Both the position numbers and the translations under genes were made by a program. DNA of 64,000 nt, taken from the NCBI GenBank assembly GCA_963833745.1, contig CAWHZD010000003.1, positions 62,001 through 126,000 of the forward strand. Direction: 5' to 3'. Below are positions 17,565 to 26,039 of the stretch, one piece after another. Below the pieces are notes generated by a model that was given only the letters and a program-made list of their open reading frames with translations, had not been told where the DNA came from and did not search any database. Numbering within the stretch: the first letter of the stretch is position 1; every line of letters starts with the position of its first letter. The stretch comes from AP-15 sp963833745 (GTDB lineage: Bacteria; Pseudomonadota; Alphaproteobacteria; ATCC43930; CGMCC-115725).

Positions 17565-18315
17565 GCGTAAAGCCGCCGTCGATCACGTGGATCGCGCCGG
17601 TCGTAAAAGAAGCTTCATCCGAGGCAAGGTAGACGGCGAGTGCCGCCACCTCTTCGGGCGTGCCGAGTCGGCCCAACGGCTGACGCTCGACAAAGGCGCG
17701 CCGCGCCGCCTCGCTGCCGCCGACGAGGCGCACCCCCTGTGCCGAAACGCGGTCGGCGAGCGACGGGGTCTCGATCGTACCCGGACAGATCGCGTTGCAG
17801 CGGATCCCTTGGGTGATGAAATCGGCCGCCACCGATTTGGTCAGCCCGATCACCGCCGCCTTGGTTGCGCCGTAGACGCAGCGGTTGGGGGCGCCTTTGA
17901 CCGAGGACACGGTGGACGCCATGTTGACGATCGAGGCGCCCGACCCGCGCTCCAGCATCTTTGGCAAAAAGGCGCGGATCATCATGAACATCGAGCGCAC
18001 GTTGAGGACGAAGGACGCGTCCCACTCGATCGGATCGGCGTCGAGGATCGTGCCATGATGGACAAAGCCCGCACAGTTGAACAACACGTCGAGCGGCCCG
18101 AGCTCGCCGGCGAGCGCCGCGATCTCGTCGTCATCGGTCACATCGAGCCGCCGCGTCGCGATCAGCGCATCGGCGAGCGGCCTCAGCTTGTCGTCGGCGA
18201 TGTCGGTCGCCAAAACGCTCGCCCCCTCGGCGGCAAAGGCCAACGCCGTCGCCCGGCCGATGCCCTGCGCCGCCGCCGTCACCAATGCGCGCTTGCCCGC
18301 GAGCCGTCCCGCCAT
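17560..18315 (-). CDS. SDR, likely 2-keto-3-deoxy-L-fuconate-type dehydrogenase
   Basis: This is a classical SDR of 251 aa: TAAAQGIGRA cofactor loop, NCAG near residue 85, Ser in NMASTVSSVKGAPN, YGATK as the catalytic Tyr-Lys, then CNAICPGTIETPSL and AIHVIDGGFTL. The sequence around NCAGFVHHGTIL, MIRAFLPKMLERG and VAADFITQGIRCN resembles the Xanthomonas enzyme that oxidises 2-keto-3-deoxy-L-fuconate. The FAH-family hydrolase directly downstream would take the diketo product. The dehydratase that should precede them is not adjacent. Confidence 0.88.
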   Translation of the reverse strand: MAGRLAGKRALVTAAAQGIGRATALAFAAEGASVLATDIADDKLRPLADALIATRRLDVTDDDEIAALAGELGPLDVLFNCAGFVHHGTILDADPIEWDASFVLNVRSMFMMIRAFLPKMLERGSGASIVNMASTVSSVKGAPNRCVYGATKAAVIGLTKSVAADFITQGIRCNAICPGTIETPSLADRVSAQGVRLVGGSEAARRAFVERQPLGRLGTPEEVAALAVYLASDEASFTTGAIHVIDGGFTL

Positions 18316-18459
18316 CGCCGCCCGCCTTCATGCTGCTCAGCGCCGGGGAAATTGCCACGCCCGGTATGCAGCTGTAAATCCGTATGGTCGGCGCCCTTGA
18401 TAACGAACAGGGCTTGAGTGGCGTCCGCTGCAGCTGGTCATGACCGGCGTTTTGCGATC

Positions 18460-18597
18460 TGCCGTCGCGCAGAGCGCGGCGGCATCTTCGAAAATGGCGT
18501 TGCGATCGCAGACCCTGCCTCGACCCGCACGACACGGCTTTACGAGCGCCGCCGTGACGCGGTCAGCCGCGATGCGGTCGAGCCGATCGCAATTTAG
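18460..18597 (+). pseudogene. C-terminal relic of a tyrosine recombinase
   Basis: One frame of an otherwise gene-free gap (18316-18690) encodes GGIFENGVAIADPAS followed by TRTTRLYERRRDAVSRDAVE and a stop at 18595. The order matches the C-terminal end of common site-specific integrases (GG-x-LE-x-AQ-x-x-A-x-H, then TTxLYDRRxDxxxxDEVERI), with the catalytic Tyr in TRLY retained. The active-site His segment is decayed (ADPAS for AHxxx). No upstream part survives, so this is the footprint of a lost mobile element just before the haloperoxidase gene. Confidence 0.6.
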
Positions 18598-18690
18598 TGT
18601 AAAGAGATCGATTCCGATAATAATCCTGGGGACTAGGCGTGAGCGACAAAGCAACTGGGCAACGTCAGCGCCGCCCCGCCGACCACGACA

Positions 18691-20391
18691 TTGCAACGAG
18701 TTCGGCGTGAATTCCTGATCCGCGTCCCGCCGGCTGCAGCGATCGCCGTGGCGGGAACCGCGGTTCCTTTCGGGTCACCGGTCGAAGCCGGTCAGGACCC
18801 GTTTGGTTCCAACGGTGCCGCAAACGAACGGATTGTCGATTTGTTTCAGGTTCGCCTGCAGGCGGCGCAGGCCGAAGCCACGGTCCCGACCCCGACGCAG
18901 ATCACCAATCGAGACGAGCAGAATTATCCGAATTTCATCGGTAATTATTCGAAGGGCCTGCCGCACAACAATATCGGCGAGGTCGACCGCAGCGCCTACC
19001 GATCGTTTTTGAGCGCAGTGCGCCAGGGCACGGCGGCGGCGTTTGAACAGATCCCGCTCGGCGGCAACACGTTGCTGGTGAACCCGCTGGCGGGTGTTGC
19101 GTTCGACCTCGAAGGGACCGATTCCCACCAGTTCGCGATCCCTCCGATTCCCTCGGTGGCGAGCCAGGGGCTGGCTGATCAGGCGGTCGAGCTCTACTGG
19201 CAGGCGCTGTGCCGCGATGTGCTCTTTGCCGATTACGGGTCCAACCCGCTGACGGTCGCCGCAGCCGCGGAATTATCGACCTTTCCCACTAGAACTTTCA
19301 CCGCGCCAAGGTCCAACGGTCAAATCACCCCGCAGACCTTGTTCAGGGGCTTCACCACCGCCGACGCGATCGGTCCTTACGTCTCGCAGCTTTTGCTCAG
19401 CCCGCTCAACTACGGTCCGTATTTCATGGACGGGACGATGAGCATGTATGTCTCCGGCCTCGACTACCTCACCGATCCAGTTTCCTGGCTTCAGGTTCAA
19501 AACGGCCAAGGTCCATTCGGGCTGAACACGGTCGACCCCCAGCCCCGCTACATTCGTAACGGGCGCGACTTCGCGATGTTTGTCCACAGTGACCCGATGG
19601 GTGGCCTGTTCATGTCGTTCTACAACGCCGGGATGCTGCTCTTTGAGAAAGGCGCCACGCCAAACCCGGGCAACCCCTATCGGGACTACAAGAAGCAATC
19701 CGCTTTCGGAACCTTTGGCGTGCCGTTCTTTTTGGGGATGATGGGCGAAGTTGCGACGCGCGCCTTCAAGGCGGTGTGGTACGCTAAATGGTTTGTCCAT
19801 CGGGCGTTGAGACCCGAGGCGTTCGGCGGCTTGGTACACTGGACCGAGACCGGCAAGGCGTCTTACCCCCTCCATGCCGACGTACTGAATTCCAAAGCCG
19901 TGGCGCGCGTATTTTCAACCTACGGGACCTATCTGCTCCCCCAGGCTTTTCCGGAAGGGTCGCCGCAGCATCCCTCCTACGCCCAAGGCCACGGGTCGAT
20001 GGCCGGGGCGTGCGCGACCATCCTCAAAGCAGCCTTTGACGGCAGCTTTCCCTACCAGGCGCTCCCCAATAGCATTACACCCACCGGCCCCACTCGAACC
20101 GGCGCCACCACCATCGTGACGGCGAGCCCGGACGGGTTGTCGCTGGTCCCCTATGCCGGCTCGGACGCAGACCAGCTTACGGTCAACGGCGAAATCAACA
20201 AGCTTGCCTCGAATATCGGTCTCGCGCGGGACTTCGCCGGGATTCACTGGCGGTCCGATTACGAATCAGGCCTGCGGCTCGGCGAAGCCGTAGCCATCGG
20301 CATTCTGCGCGATCAGATGAACAATTATGCCGGGGAAGACTTCAAGGAATTCGCCATTACCAAGTTCGACGGGACCATCGTCACCGTCTGA
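18691..20391 (+). CDS. vanadium-dependent haloperoxidase-like protein, Tat-exported
   Basis: This 566-aa protein is predicted to oxidise halides with H2O2 using bound vanadate. The vanadate-site boxes are in order: KWFVHRALRPEAFGG near residue 366, HPSYAQGHGSMAGA near 426 and ARDFAGIHWRSDYESG near 510. Together they supply the Lys, Arg, Ser-Gly-His, Arg and His ligands. The N-terminus RREFLIRVPPAAAIAVAGTA is a twin-arginine signal. The start is TTG 18691. A GTG at 18639 would give a longer N-terminus but is out of frame by one base, so a missed indel there is possible. The metal, halide and substrate preferences cannot be read. Confidence 0.9.
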   Translation: MQRVRREFLIRVPPAAAIAVAGTAVPFGSPVEAGQDPFGSNGAANERIVDLFQVRLQAAQAEATVPTPTQITNRDEQNYPNFIGNYSKGLPHNNIGEVDRSAYRSFLSAVRQGTAAAFEQIPLGGNTLLVNPLAGVAFDLEGTDSHQFAIPPIPSVASQGLADQAVELYWQALCRDVLFADYGSNPLTVAAAAELSTFPTRTFTAPRSNGQITPQTLFRGFTTADAIGPYVSQLLLSPLNYGPYFMDGTMSMYVSGLDYLTDPVSWLQVQNGQGPFGLNTVDPQPRYIRNGRDFAMFVHSDPMGGLFMSFYNAGMLLFEKGATPNPGNPYRDYKKQSAFGTFGVPFFLGMMGEVATRAFKAVWYAKWFVHRALRPEAFGGLVHWTETGKASYPLHADVLNSKAVARVFSTYGTYLLPQAFPEGSPQHPSYAQGHGSMAGACATILKAAFDGSFPYQALPNSITPTGPTRTGATTIVTASPDGLSLVPYAGSDADQLTVNGEINKLASNIGLARDFAGIHWRSDYESGLRLGEAVAIGILRDQMNNYAGEDFKEFAITKFDGTIVTV

Positions 20392-20468
20392 GCGATCCCA
20401 ATCAGCGGCGCAGAGAGCCGCGCCTGGACGGTATTCGGGAAAACCTGATTACCGCGCAGGCGCGTTTG

Positions 20469-22205
20469 TCATAGGTCGGCGTAGGTGTGGGTTTCGGCGC
20501 GGGCGCCGGGGTGGGTCACCGCCCCCTTTTCGGCGTCGCCGACCGTCTGCGCATAGCGCCACAGGCAGCCCGCCTGGTAGTCGTTGCGGCGCGCCGTCCA
20601 GGCCCGGCGGCGTGCGGCGAGCTCGGCGTCGCTCAATGCCACCTCCAACGCGCCGGTGGTGGCGTCGATCGTGATCAGGTCGTCGTCGCGGATCAGCCCG
20701 ATCGGTCCGCCGACCGCCGCCTCCGGCCCGACATGGCCGATGCAAAAGCCGTGGGTGGCGCCCGAGAAGCGGCCGTCGGTCAGCAGCGCCACCTTGTCGC
20801 CCATCCCCTGGCCGTAGAGCGCGGCGGTAGTCGACAGCATCTCGCGCATGCCCGGCCCGCCGCGCGGCCCCTCATAGCGGATCACGATCACGTCGCCCTC
20901 CCGGTAACGGCGTTTGTCGACCGCCTCGAATGCGTCCTCCTCGCGGTCGAAGCAGCGCGCCGGTCCGCTAAAGCGCAGCATCGACATGCCGGCAACTTTG
21001 ACGATCGCCCCTTGCGGCGAGAGGTTGCCGCGCAGCACCACCAGCCCGCCGGTCGGCGACAGCGGCGCCGAGGTCGGCCGCACCACGTCCTGGCTCTTCG
21101 CGACGACCACATTCGCCAAATTCTCGGCGATGGTCTTGCCGGTCACGGTCATGCAGTCGCCGTGCAGATAGCCGCCGTCGAGCAGCGCCTTCATCAGCAC
21201 CGGCACGCCGCCGATGTCGTGCAGATCCTTCATCACATAACGGCCGCCCGGCTTCAGGTCGCCGATATAGGGGGTGCGCTTCGAGATCTCGCCGAAGGCA
21301 TGCAGGTCGAAATCGATGCCGGCCTCGTTGGCGATCGCCGGGATGTGCAGCCCGCCATTGGTCGAGCCGCCGGCGGCGGCGACCACGGTCGCGGCATTCT
21401 CGATCGCCTTGCGGGTGACGATGTCGCGCGGGCGGATGTTGCGCCGCAACAATTCCATGACCGCCTGACCCGACGCCTCGGCATAGGCGTCGCGCGAATC
21501 GTAGGGCGCCGGGGCGCCGGCCGAACCCGGTAGGGCGAGGCCGATCGCCTCCGAGACGCAGGCCATCGTGTTGGCCGTGAACAGGCCGCCGCAGGAGCCG
21601 GCCGAAGGGCAGGCGGCGCATTCGAGCTCGTGCAATTCTTCGTCCGTCAGTTTGCCGATGCTGTGCGAGCCGACCGCCTCGAACACGTCGCCAATCGTCA
21701 CGTCGCGGCCCTTGAAGCGGCCCGGCAGGATCGAGCCGCCATACATGAAGACCGACGGCACGTTGAGCCTGATCATCGCCATCATCAGGCCGGGTAGGGA
21801 TTTGTCGCAGCCGGCGAGCCCGACCAGCGCGTCGTAGCAATGCCCGCGCATCGACAATTCGACCGAGTCGGCGATGACCTCGCGGCTGACGAGCGACGAT
21901 TTCATCCCCTCATGGCCCATCGCGATGCCGTCGGTGACGGTGATCGTGGTGAACTCGCGCGGCGTGCCGCCATTGGCCGCGACGCCCTTTTTCGCCGCCT
22001 GCGCCTGGCGCGACAGCGAGATGTTGCACGGCGCCGACTCGTTCCAGGTCGTGGCGACGCCGATCAGAGGCTGGGCGATCTGCTCGTCGGTCAGCCCCAT
22101 CGAGTACAGAAAGGCGCGATGCGGCGCCCGCTCGGGACCGACCGTGACATGCCGGCTCGGCATGCGCGACTTGTCGAAACTTGGTTTGCGGGCGTCGTCC
22201 GGCAT
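20469..22205 (-). CDS. ilvD: dihydroxy-acid dehydratase
   Basis: IlvD dehydrates 2,3-dihydroxy-3-methyl acids to the keto acid precursors of valine, isoleucine and leucine using an Fe-S cluster and Mg2+. The 578-aa protein carries TWNESAPCNISL, the cluster region GLAGCDKSLPG, CPSAGSCGGLFTANTM and TDGRFSGATHGF. Length and all three cluster cysteines are normal. The IlvD/Edd family also contains sugar-acid dehydratases, so a role supplying the deoxy-sugar acid pair at 16.7-18.3 kb is possible but less likely than branched-chain synthesis. The stop is near the VHPO stop in a convergent arrangement. Confidence 0.92.
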   Translation of the reverse strand: MPDDARKPSFDKSRMPSRHVTVGPERAPHRAFLYSMGLTDEQIAQPLIGVATTWNESAPCNISLSRQAQAAKKGVAANGGTPREFTTITVTDGIAMGHEGMKSSLVSREVIADSVELSMRGHCYDALVGLAGCDKSLPGLMMAMIRLNVPSVFMYGGSILPGRFKGRDVTIGDVFEAVGSHSIGKLTDEELHELECAACPSAGSCGGLFTANTMACVSEAIGLALPGSAGAPAPYDSRDAYAEASGQAVMELLRRNIRPRDIVTRKAIENAATVVAAAGGSTNGGLHIPAIANEAGIDFDLHAFGEISKRTPYIGDLKPGGRYVMKDLHDIGGVPVLMKALLDGGYLHGDCMTVTGKTIAENLANVVVAKSQDVVRPTSAPLSPTGGLVVLRGNLSPQGAIVKVAGMSMLRFSGPARCFDREEDAFEAVDKRRYREGDVIVIRYEGPRGGPGMREMLSTTAALYGQGMGDKVALLTDGRFSGATHGFCIGHVGPEAAVGGPIGLIRDDDLITIDATTGALEVALSDAELAARRRAWTARRNDYQAGCLWRYAQTVGDAEKGAVTHPGARAETHTYADL

Positions 22206-22206
22206 T

Positions 22207-22425
22207 TCAGCATCTCCCGTGTTGGTGAGCTCCGGCGCGATGGGCTGCGGCGGCGGTCACCGTAACGGTCGGATCGGAGCTGATCAATGCCGCGGGCTGG
22301 CGGTCGCGTCCAGGGGCCGCGGCAGCCAGCAAAGTGAAGCATCCCACCGCAACCACAAGGCAGACGAGCCAGGCGCCGATCACCTCGCGGACTCTGGGGC
22401 CAAGGGTAGAGAGATGCGCCCGCAT
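22207..22425 (-). CDS. small membrane protein with His-rich tail
   Basis: This 72-aa open frame starts at ATG 22425 behind a strong GGGAGG site, 14 bases after the cupredoxin stop. It has one transmembrane segment (IGAWLVCLVVAVGCFTLLAA) and an exported tail ending AAAAHRAGAHQHGRC, with three His and a Cys suited to metal binding. The operon with a blue-copper-like protein suggests a role in copper or redox handling. There is no family match that I recognise. The stop lies next to the ilvD start. Confidence 0.55.
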   Translation of the reverse strand: MRAHLSTLGPRVREVIGAWLVCLVVAVGCFTLLAAAAPGRDRQPAALISSDPTVTVTAAAAHRAGAHQHGRC

Positions 22426-22439
22426 TGCACCCTCCCGCC

Positions 22440-22844
22440 TTACGACCCTGCCCCGGCAGGTTTGACGACAATCTTGCCGACCATGTAGGGGTGGATCGAG
22501 CAGAAGTACTGGTAGACGCCGGGGGTCGCGAAAGTGTGGGAATAGCTGTCGTCGGTGTCGAGCGCCGCCGAGCTGTAGGCCCCGTTTTTGGCCGCGATCC
22601 GGTGCGGGCTGTCGTCGGCGTTTTTCCAGGTCACCGTGGTGCCGGCGGTCACGGCCAGTGCGGTGGGCGAGAAGGCGAAATTGTCGATCTGGATCGTGGC
22701 GGTACGGGCCGCGGCGGCGACCACCGCCGCGCCGCCCGCGCCGATTGCCGGAATCGCGGCGGCGAGCGCCACCGCCACCCCCGCTCCGCCCAGCACCAGG
22801 CGGATATGGCGCTGGCGCGGCGTCGATTTTCGCAGGTTCGACAT
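22440..22844 (-). CDS. exported cupredoxin (amicyanin/plastocyanin-like)
   Basis: The start ATG 22844 follows GAGGAGAAGACCC, giving 134 aa. An N-terminal signal/anchor (VLGGAGVAVALAAAIPAIG) precedes a blue-copper domain: IQIDNFAFSPTALAVTAGTT, His ligand in DDSPHRI and the C-terminal copper loop YFCSIHPYMVGKI with Cys, His and Met ligands. Such proteins carry electrons in the periplasm. An in-frame GTG at 22859 would overlap the phosphoesterase stop. The gene sits in an operon with the phosphoesterase and the small His-tailed membrane protein. Confidence 0.92.
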   Translation of the reverse strand: MSNLRKSTPRQRHIRLVLGGAGVAVALAAAIPAIGAGGAAVVAAAARTATIQIDNFAFSPTALAVTAGTTVTWKNADDSPHRIAAKNGAYSSAALDTDDSYSHTFATPGVYQYFCSIHPYMVGKIVVKPAGAGS

Positions 22845-22855
22845 GGGTCTTCTCC

Positions 22856-23836
22856 TCACCCGACAAGCGTGCTGTCGGTCAGCGCCGGCGCGCCCTTGCT
22901 GCGGACGTAGTCGACGGTCCTAACGCCGAGATATTTGCGCAGTTCGCCCGCCGGCACCTGCTTCATCGGACCGGGTGCGGGTGCGGTGCCCGGCGCCGGC
23001 TGCGGAAACGCGGTCGAGGCCGCGGTATGGAACGTGACGTTGCCCTCGACCTTCTGGATGATCTGGTGGATGTGGCCGTTCAGCACGGTGACCGAACCAA
23101 AGCGCTTCAGATAGCCGAGCGCACGACCCGCGTCCGCGGTGCCCCAGCCCCATTTCTCGTAGATCGTCCACAACGGCAGGTGAGCGAGGACGACGATTGG
23201 GGTGCTCGCCGAATGCCCGGCGACGTCCTTCTCCAGCCATTCGAGCTGGTCATCGCCCAAGGTAGCGAGCCCGGCCGATTTGAACCCCGGCTGAAAATCG
23301 AAGACGTTGATCAGGGCTACGAAATGCACGCCGGCCATGTCGAAGCTGTACCAGCCCTTACCCTGCGTATTCTTGCCGAAGCGCGCGAGATAGGCCTTGC
23401 CATTGTCGGCGTCGGCCACGTCGTGCTCACCGGGAATGTAAAACACCTGTTTGTTCGCAGCCTTGATAACCTGTTCGGCGCTGTCCCACTGCTCTTCCTT
23501 GGACAGGTGGCTGATGTCGCCAGTGTGGACCAGGAAGGCGGGCGGGGCCGGCATCGCCTTGATCTTGGCGATCGCCTCGCCCAGGGTCGCGGCCGGGTCG
23601 GGGTTGGGCGGCAGGTGAAAGCCGATATGGCTGTCGCTGATCTGGACAAAGGTCAACTCGCCTTGCGGTGTTTCCGCTGCCGCTGCCGCGGCCGAGCCGA
23701 CCAGCCCGATTGTCCGCGGCACGCCGCCGCTCACGCTCCAGACGACGCCGGCGCCGGCCCAGCTCATGCACTTCAACAGGCCGCGACGGTTGATCAACGC
23801 CGCGCCTGGTATCTCCGCTTCGTCACGATCGGCCAT
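22856..23836 (-). CDS. Tat-exported metallophosphoesterase
   Basis: This 326-aa calcineurin-like phosphoesterase has a twin-arginine type leader (INRRGLLKCMSWAGAG) and the five metal motifs: ISDSHIGF (D-x-H), VHTGDIS, IPGEHDV (GNHD variant with Glu), AHLPLW and LNGHIHQ. The Asn-to-Glu change in the third motif is seen in some family members. It is first in a three-gene operon with a cupredoxin and a small membrane protein, so it may be tied to a periplasmic electron-transfer system. The substrate is unknown. Confidence 0.92.
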   Translation of the reverse strand: MADRDEAEIPGAALINRRGLLKCMSWAGAGVVWSVSGGVPRTIGLVGSAAAAAAETPQGELTFVQISDSHIGFHLPPNPDPAATLGEAIAKIKAMPAPPAFLVHTGDISHLSKEEQWDSAEQVIKAANKQVFYIPGEHDVADADNGKAYLARFGKNTQGKGWYSFDMAGVHFVALINVFDFQPGFKSAGLATLGDDQLEWLEKDVAGHSASTPIVVLAHLPLWTIYEKWGWGTADAGRALGYLKRFGSVTVLNGHIHQIIQKVEGNVTFHTAASTAFPQPAPGTAPAPGPMKQVPAGELRKYLGVRTVDYVRSKGAPALTDSTLVG

Positions 23837-23983
23837 GTCACTCTCCTTAATGGCGTGATGTGTGTGGCGCCGATCCAGACCGAGGCTTTCGCCGCTTTAT
23901 TCCGTCCTATCGATCAACGATTTCCGCTTGCATGGCGGCGGCGCCCGCTCCTATCTCCTGCTTGCTCCGGGGAGGGAGGGGCG

Positions 23984-24325
23984 ATGCGTTATCTAGTCTT
24001 CATTGCGGCGCTGCTGATGTTTTCCGGCTGCTCATCGGGGTCGGACCAATCGGCGACGTTGGTCCTCGATAATCCGACCTGGGATCGGGTAAACGTCGAA
24101 GCCGTGATCACCAAGAGCAGCGATTGCAACGAGCGGGCAAACGGTTATGTCGCCACCAAGGACTTTGTCATGGCCAAAGGCCAGACCCGCAAGGTCGTAG
24201 CACCCAATGCGGAAACCATCTGCTGGCGGCACGACCGCGACCCGAACAATCCGGTCTCCGGCGACTGGTCGGAATGGAGCCGGGCCACGTTGTTCCCGGG
24301 CCAATCAACCGAGACCGATCTTTAA
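23984..24325 (+). CDS. small lipoprotein
   Basis: This 113-aa protein starts at ATG 23984 behind GGAGGGAGGGGCG. It has a short signal and a lipobox FSGC (MRYLVFIAALLMFSGC), so it should be lipidated at Cys15. The mature part is a compact beta-rich domain (LVLDNPTWDRVNVEAVIT, two further Cys, TICWRHDRDPN). It contains no recognised enzyme motif. It is upstream of and in line with the GST gene, 18 bases apart. Confidence 0.75.
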   Translation: MRYLVFIAALLMFSGCSSGSDQSATLVLDNPTWDRVNVEAVITKSSDCNERANGYVATKDFVMAKGQTRKVVAPNAETICWRHDRDPNNPVSGDWSEWSRATLFPGQSTETDL

Positions 24326-24343
24326 CCTCGGAAAGGTAAAGTG

Positions 24344-25066
24344 ATGCTCGACCTCCATTTTTGGCCGACGCCGAACGGTAAGAAGGTCACCATTCTGCTC
24401 GAAGAATTAGGGCTAAAATACAACCTAGTTCCGTGCAATATCGGGCGCGGCGACCAGTTCACAAAAGAATTCCTCAAGATCAACCCGAACCATCGTATGC
24501 CGGTGCTGGTCGACCACGACCCCAAGGGCGGCGGTGCGCCGATCAGCATCTTCGAATTGGGTGCGATGATGATGTATCTGGCCGAGAAGGAAGGCCGCTT
24601 CTTTCCCCAGGATCTGCGCAGCAAATACGAGGTCACCCAGTGGGTGATCTGGCAGATGGCCAACCAAGGGCCAAAACTCGGCGAGTGCGGTCATTTCCGC
24701 CGCGCCGGACCCGACGCAGGCGATCTGACCTATGCCATCCGGCGCTTTACCGACGAGGCCAACCGGCTCTACGGCGTCATGAACAACCGGCTTTACGACC
24801 GCAGATATCTTTGTGGCGACGAGTATACGATCGCCGACATGATCAGCTATCCGTGGACCATCAACGCCGATGCCCAGGGCCAGGACATCAACGAGTTCAA
24901 GCATTTCAAGCGCTGGTTCGAGGAGGTCGGCAACCGGCCCGGGGTCAAGCGCGGCATGGAGACCGGTAACAATCTGCGCGTCGATCCCGCGACCCTGACG
25001 CAGGCGGAGCGCGATCGGATGCGCAAGATCATGTACAACCAGCGCGCCATTCCCGCCCCGGCGTAA
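24344..25066 (+). CDS. Nu-class glutathione S-transferase (YfcG/YghU-like)
   Basis: This 240-aa protein opens with LHFWPTPNGKKVTILLEE. The T-x-N-G motif is the glutathione-activating site of the Nu-class (YfcG/YghU) enzymes, which act as disulfide-bond reductases or peroxidases. NIGRGDQFTKEFLKINPN and ISIFELGAMMMYLAEKEG complete the thioredoxin-fold half, and an all-helical half follows. Two more genes of the same subgroup occur in this window (36.5 and 43.5 kb). The start is ATG 24344; a GTG lies one codon upstream. Confidence 0.92.
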   Translation: MLDLHFWPTPNGKKVTILLEELGLKYNLVPCNIGRGDQFTKEFLKINPNHRMPVLVDHDPKGGGAPISIFELGAMMMYLAEKEGRFFPQDLRSKYEVTQWVIWQMANQGPKLGECGHFRRAGPDAGDLTYAIRRFTDEANRLYGVMNNRLYDRRYLCGDEYTIADMISYPWTINADAQGQDINEFKHFKRWFEEVGNRPGVKRGMETGNNLRVDPATLTQAERDRMRKIMYNQRAIPAPA

Positions 25067-25104
25067 CGCCCGCCGGGACCGAGCCCTCGCTTAGCGGGAA
25101 ACTC

Positions 25105-25890
25105 TCACAGGCAGCCGCGCAGCTGCGAGGCTCGCGCGGTTGCCGCTGTCTGCATAAAACCGAGATCGCCGCCGCCGATCACCAACCGCACCCCCATGCC
25201 GATATAGCGGCGCAACAACGCGTCGTCGTAAATCCCGCCGATCCCGGCGAATTTGCCCTGCGCGCGGCAGGCATCCACGACCGTGCGATAGGCGCTGACG
25301 ATGCGCCCGTCCTCGAATTGGCCGGGGATGCCAAGCTCGATTGACAGATCGCTGGTGCCGATCAGCAACGCGTCGATGCCGGGCACGGCGGCGATCGCGG
25401 CGGCGTTTTCGATTGCCCGCGGCGTTTCGAGCATGACGACGACCAAGGTCGCGGCGTCGATCGCCGCTGTCGCATCGGCCGTGCTGACCGCGGCATAGCC
25501 GAAATGCGGCAGCCCGCCGGCAATAGAGCGGTGGCCGCGCGGCGGATAGCGCAACCGGTCGGCGATCTCGCGCGCCTCTTCGACGGTGTCGACATGCGGC
25601 ATGACGATGCCGAGGCCGCCGCCATCGAGAATGCGCGTCGCCAGCCAATGCTGCCCCGCGGGCACCCGTGCGATCGGCGCGATCCCGACACCTAGGGCCG
25701 CGACCGAGATCTGCACCGCGGTGTCGAGGTCCATCGAATTGTGCTCGAGGTCGAGAAACAGCCAGTCATAGCCGCACGCCTTCATGATCGAGGCGATGTC
25801 GACGGTGCGGCTCTGGCGGATGCCGACCCCGAGCGCCAGCTCACCGGCGTCGAGGCGCGCGCGGGCGGCGTTGCGAAGGGTTGGTTTCAT
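25105..25890 (-). CDS. HpcH/HpaI aldolase family protein
   Basis: This 261-aa class II pyruvate-type aldolase has the motifs GYDWLFLDLEHN, the metal-binding Glu in VVVMLETPRAIENAAAI, LLIGTSDLSIELG (G-x-x-D-L) and the C-terminal GVRLVIGGGDLGFM. Such enzymes cleave 2-keto-3-deoxy or 4-hydroxy-2-oxo acids to pyruvate or oxaloacetate and an aldehyde. It could serve the deoxy-sugar acid pathway suggested upstream, but is not in its operon. It is convergent with the GST gene. Confidence 0.9.
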   Translation of the reverse strand: MKPTLRNAARARLDAGELALGVGIRQSRTVDIASIMKACGYDWLFLDLEHNSMDLDTAVQISVAALGVGIAPIARVPAGQHWLATRILDGGGLGIVMPHVDTVEEAREIADRLRYPPRGHRSIAGGLPHFGYAAVSTADATAAIDAATLVVVMLETPRAIENAAAIAAVPGIDALLIGTSDLSIELGIPGQFEDGRIVSAYRTVVDACRAQGKFAGIGGIYDDALLRRYIGMGVRLVIGGGDLGFMQTAATARASQLRGCL

Positions 25891-26039
25891 GTCGGCGTCT
25901 CCTCTGGCGGCGCGGGCATCGGCCCCGCCTTTGTTGCGATCCTATTCGGGCGGAGTGGGCGCGTCACCCCGCTGAGATGCTTCGGTTCGCCGCGACGATG
26001 CGGTAATTGTGACGATCATCAAAAAGGGGAGGGGCCGGC

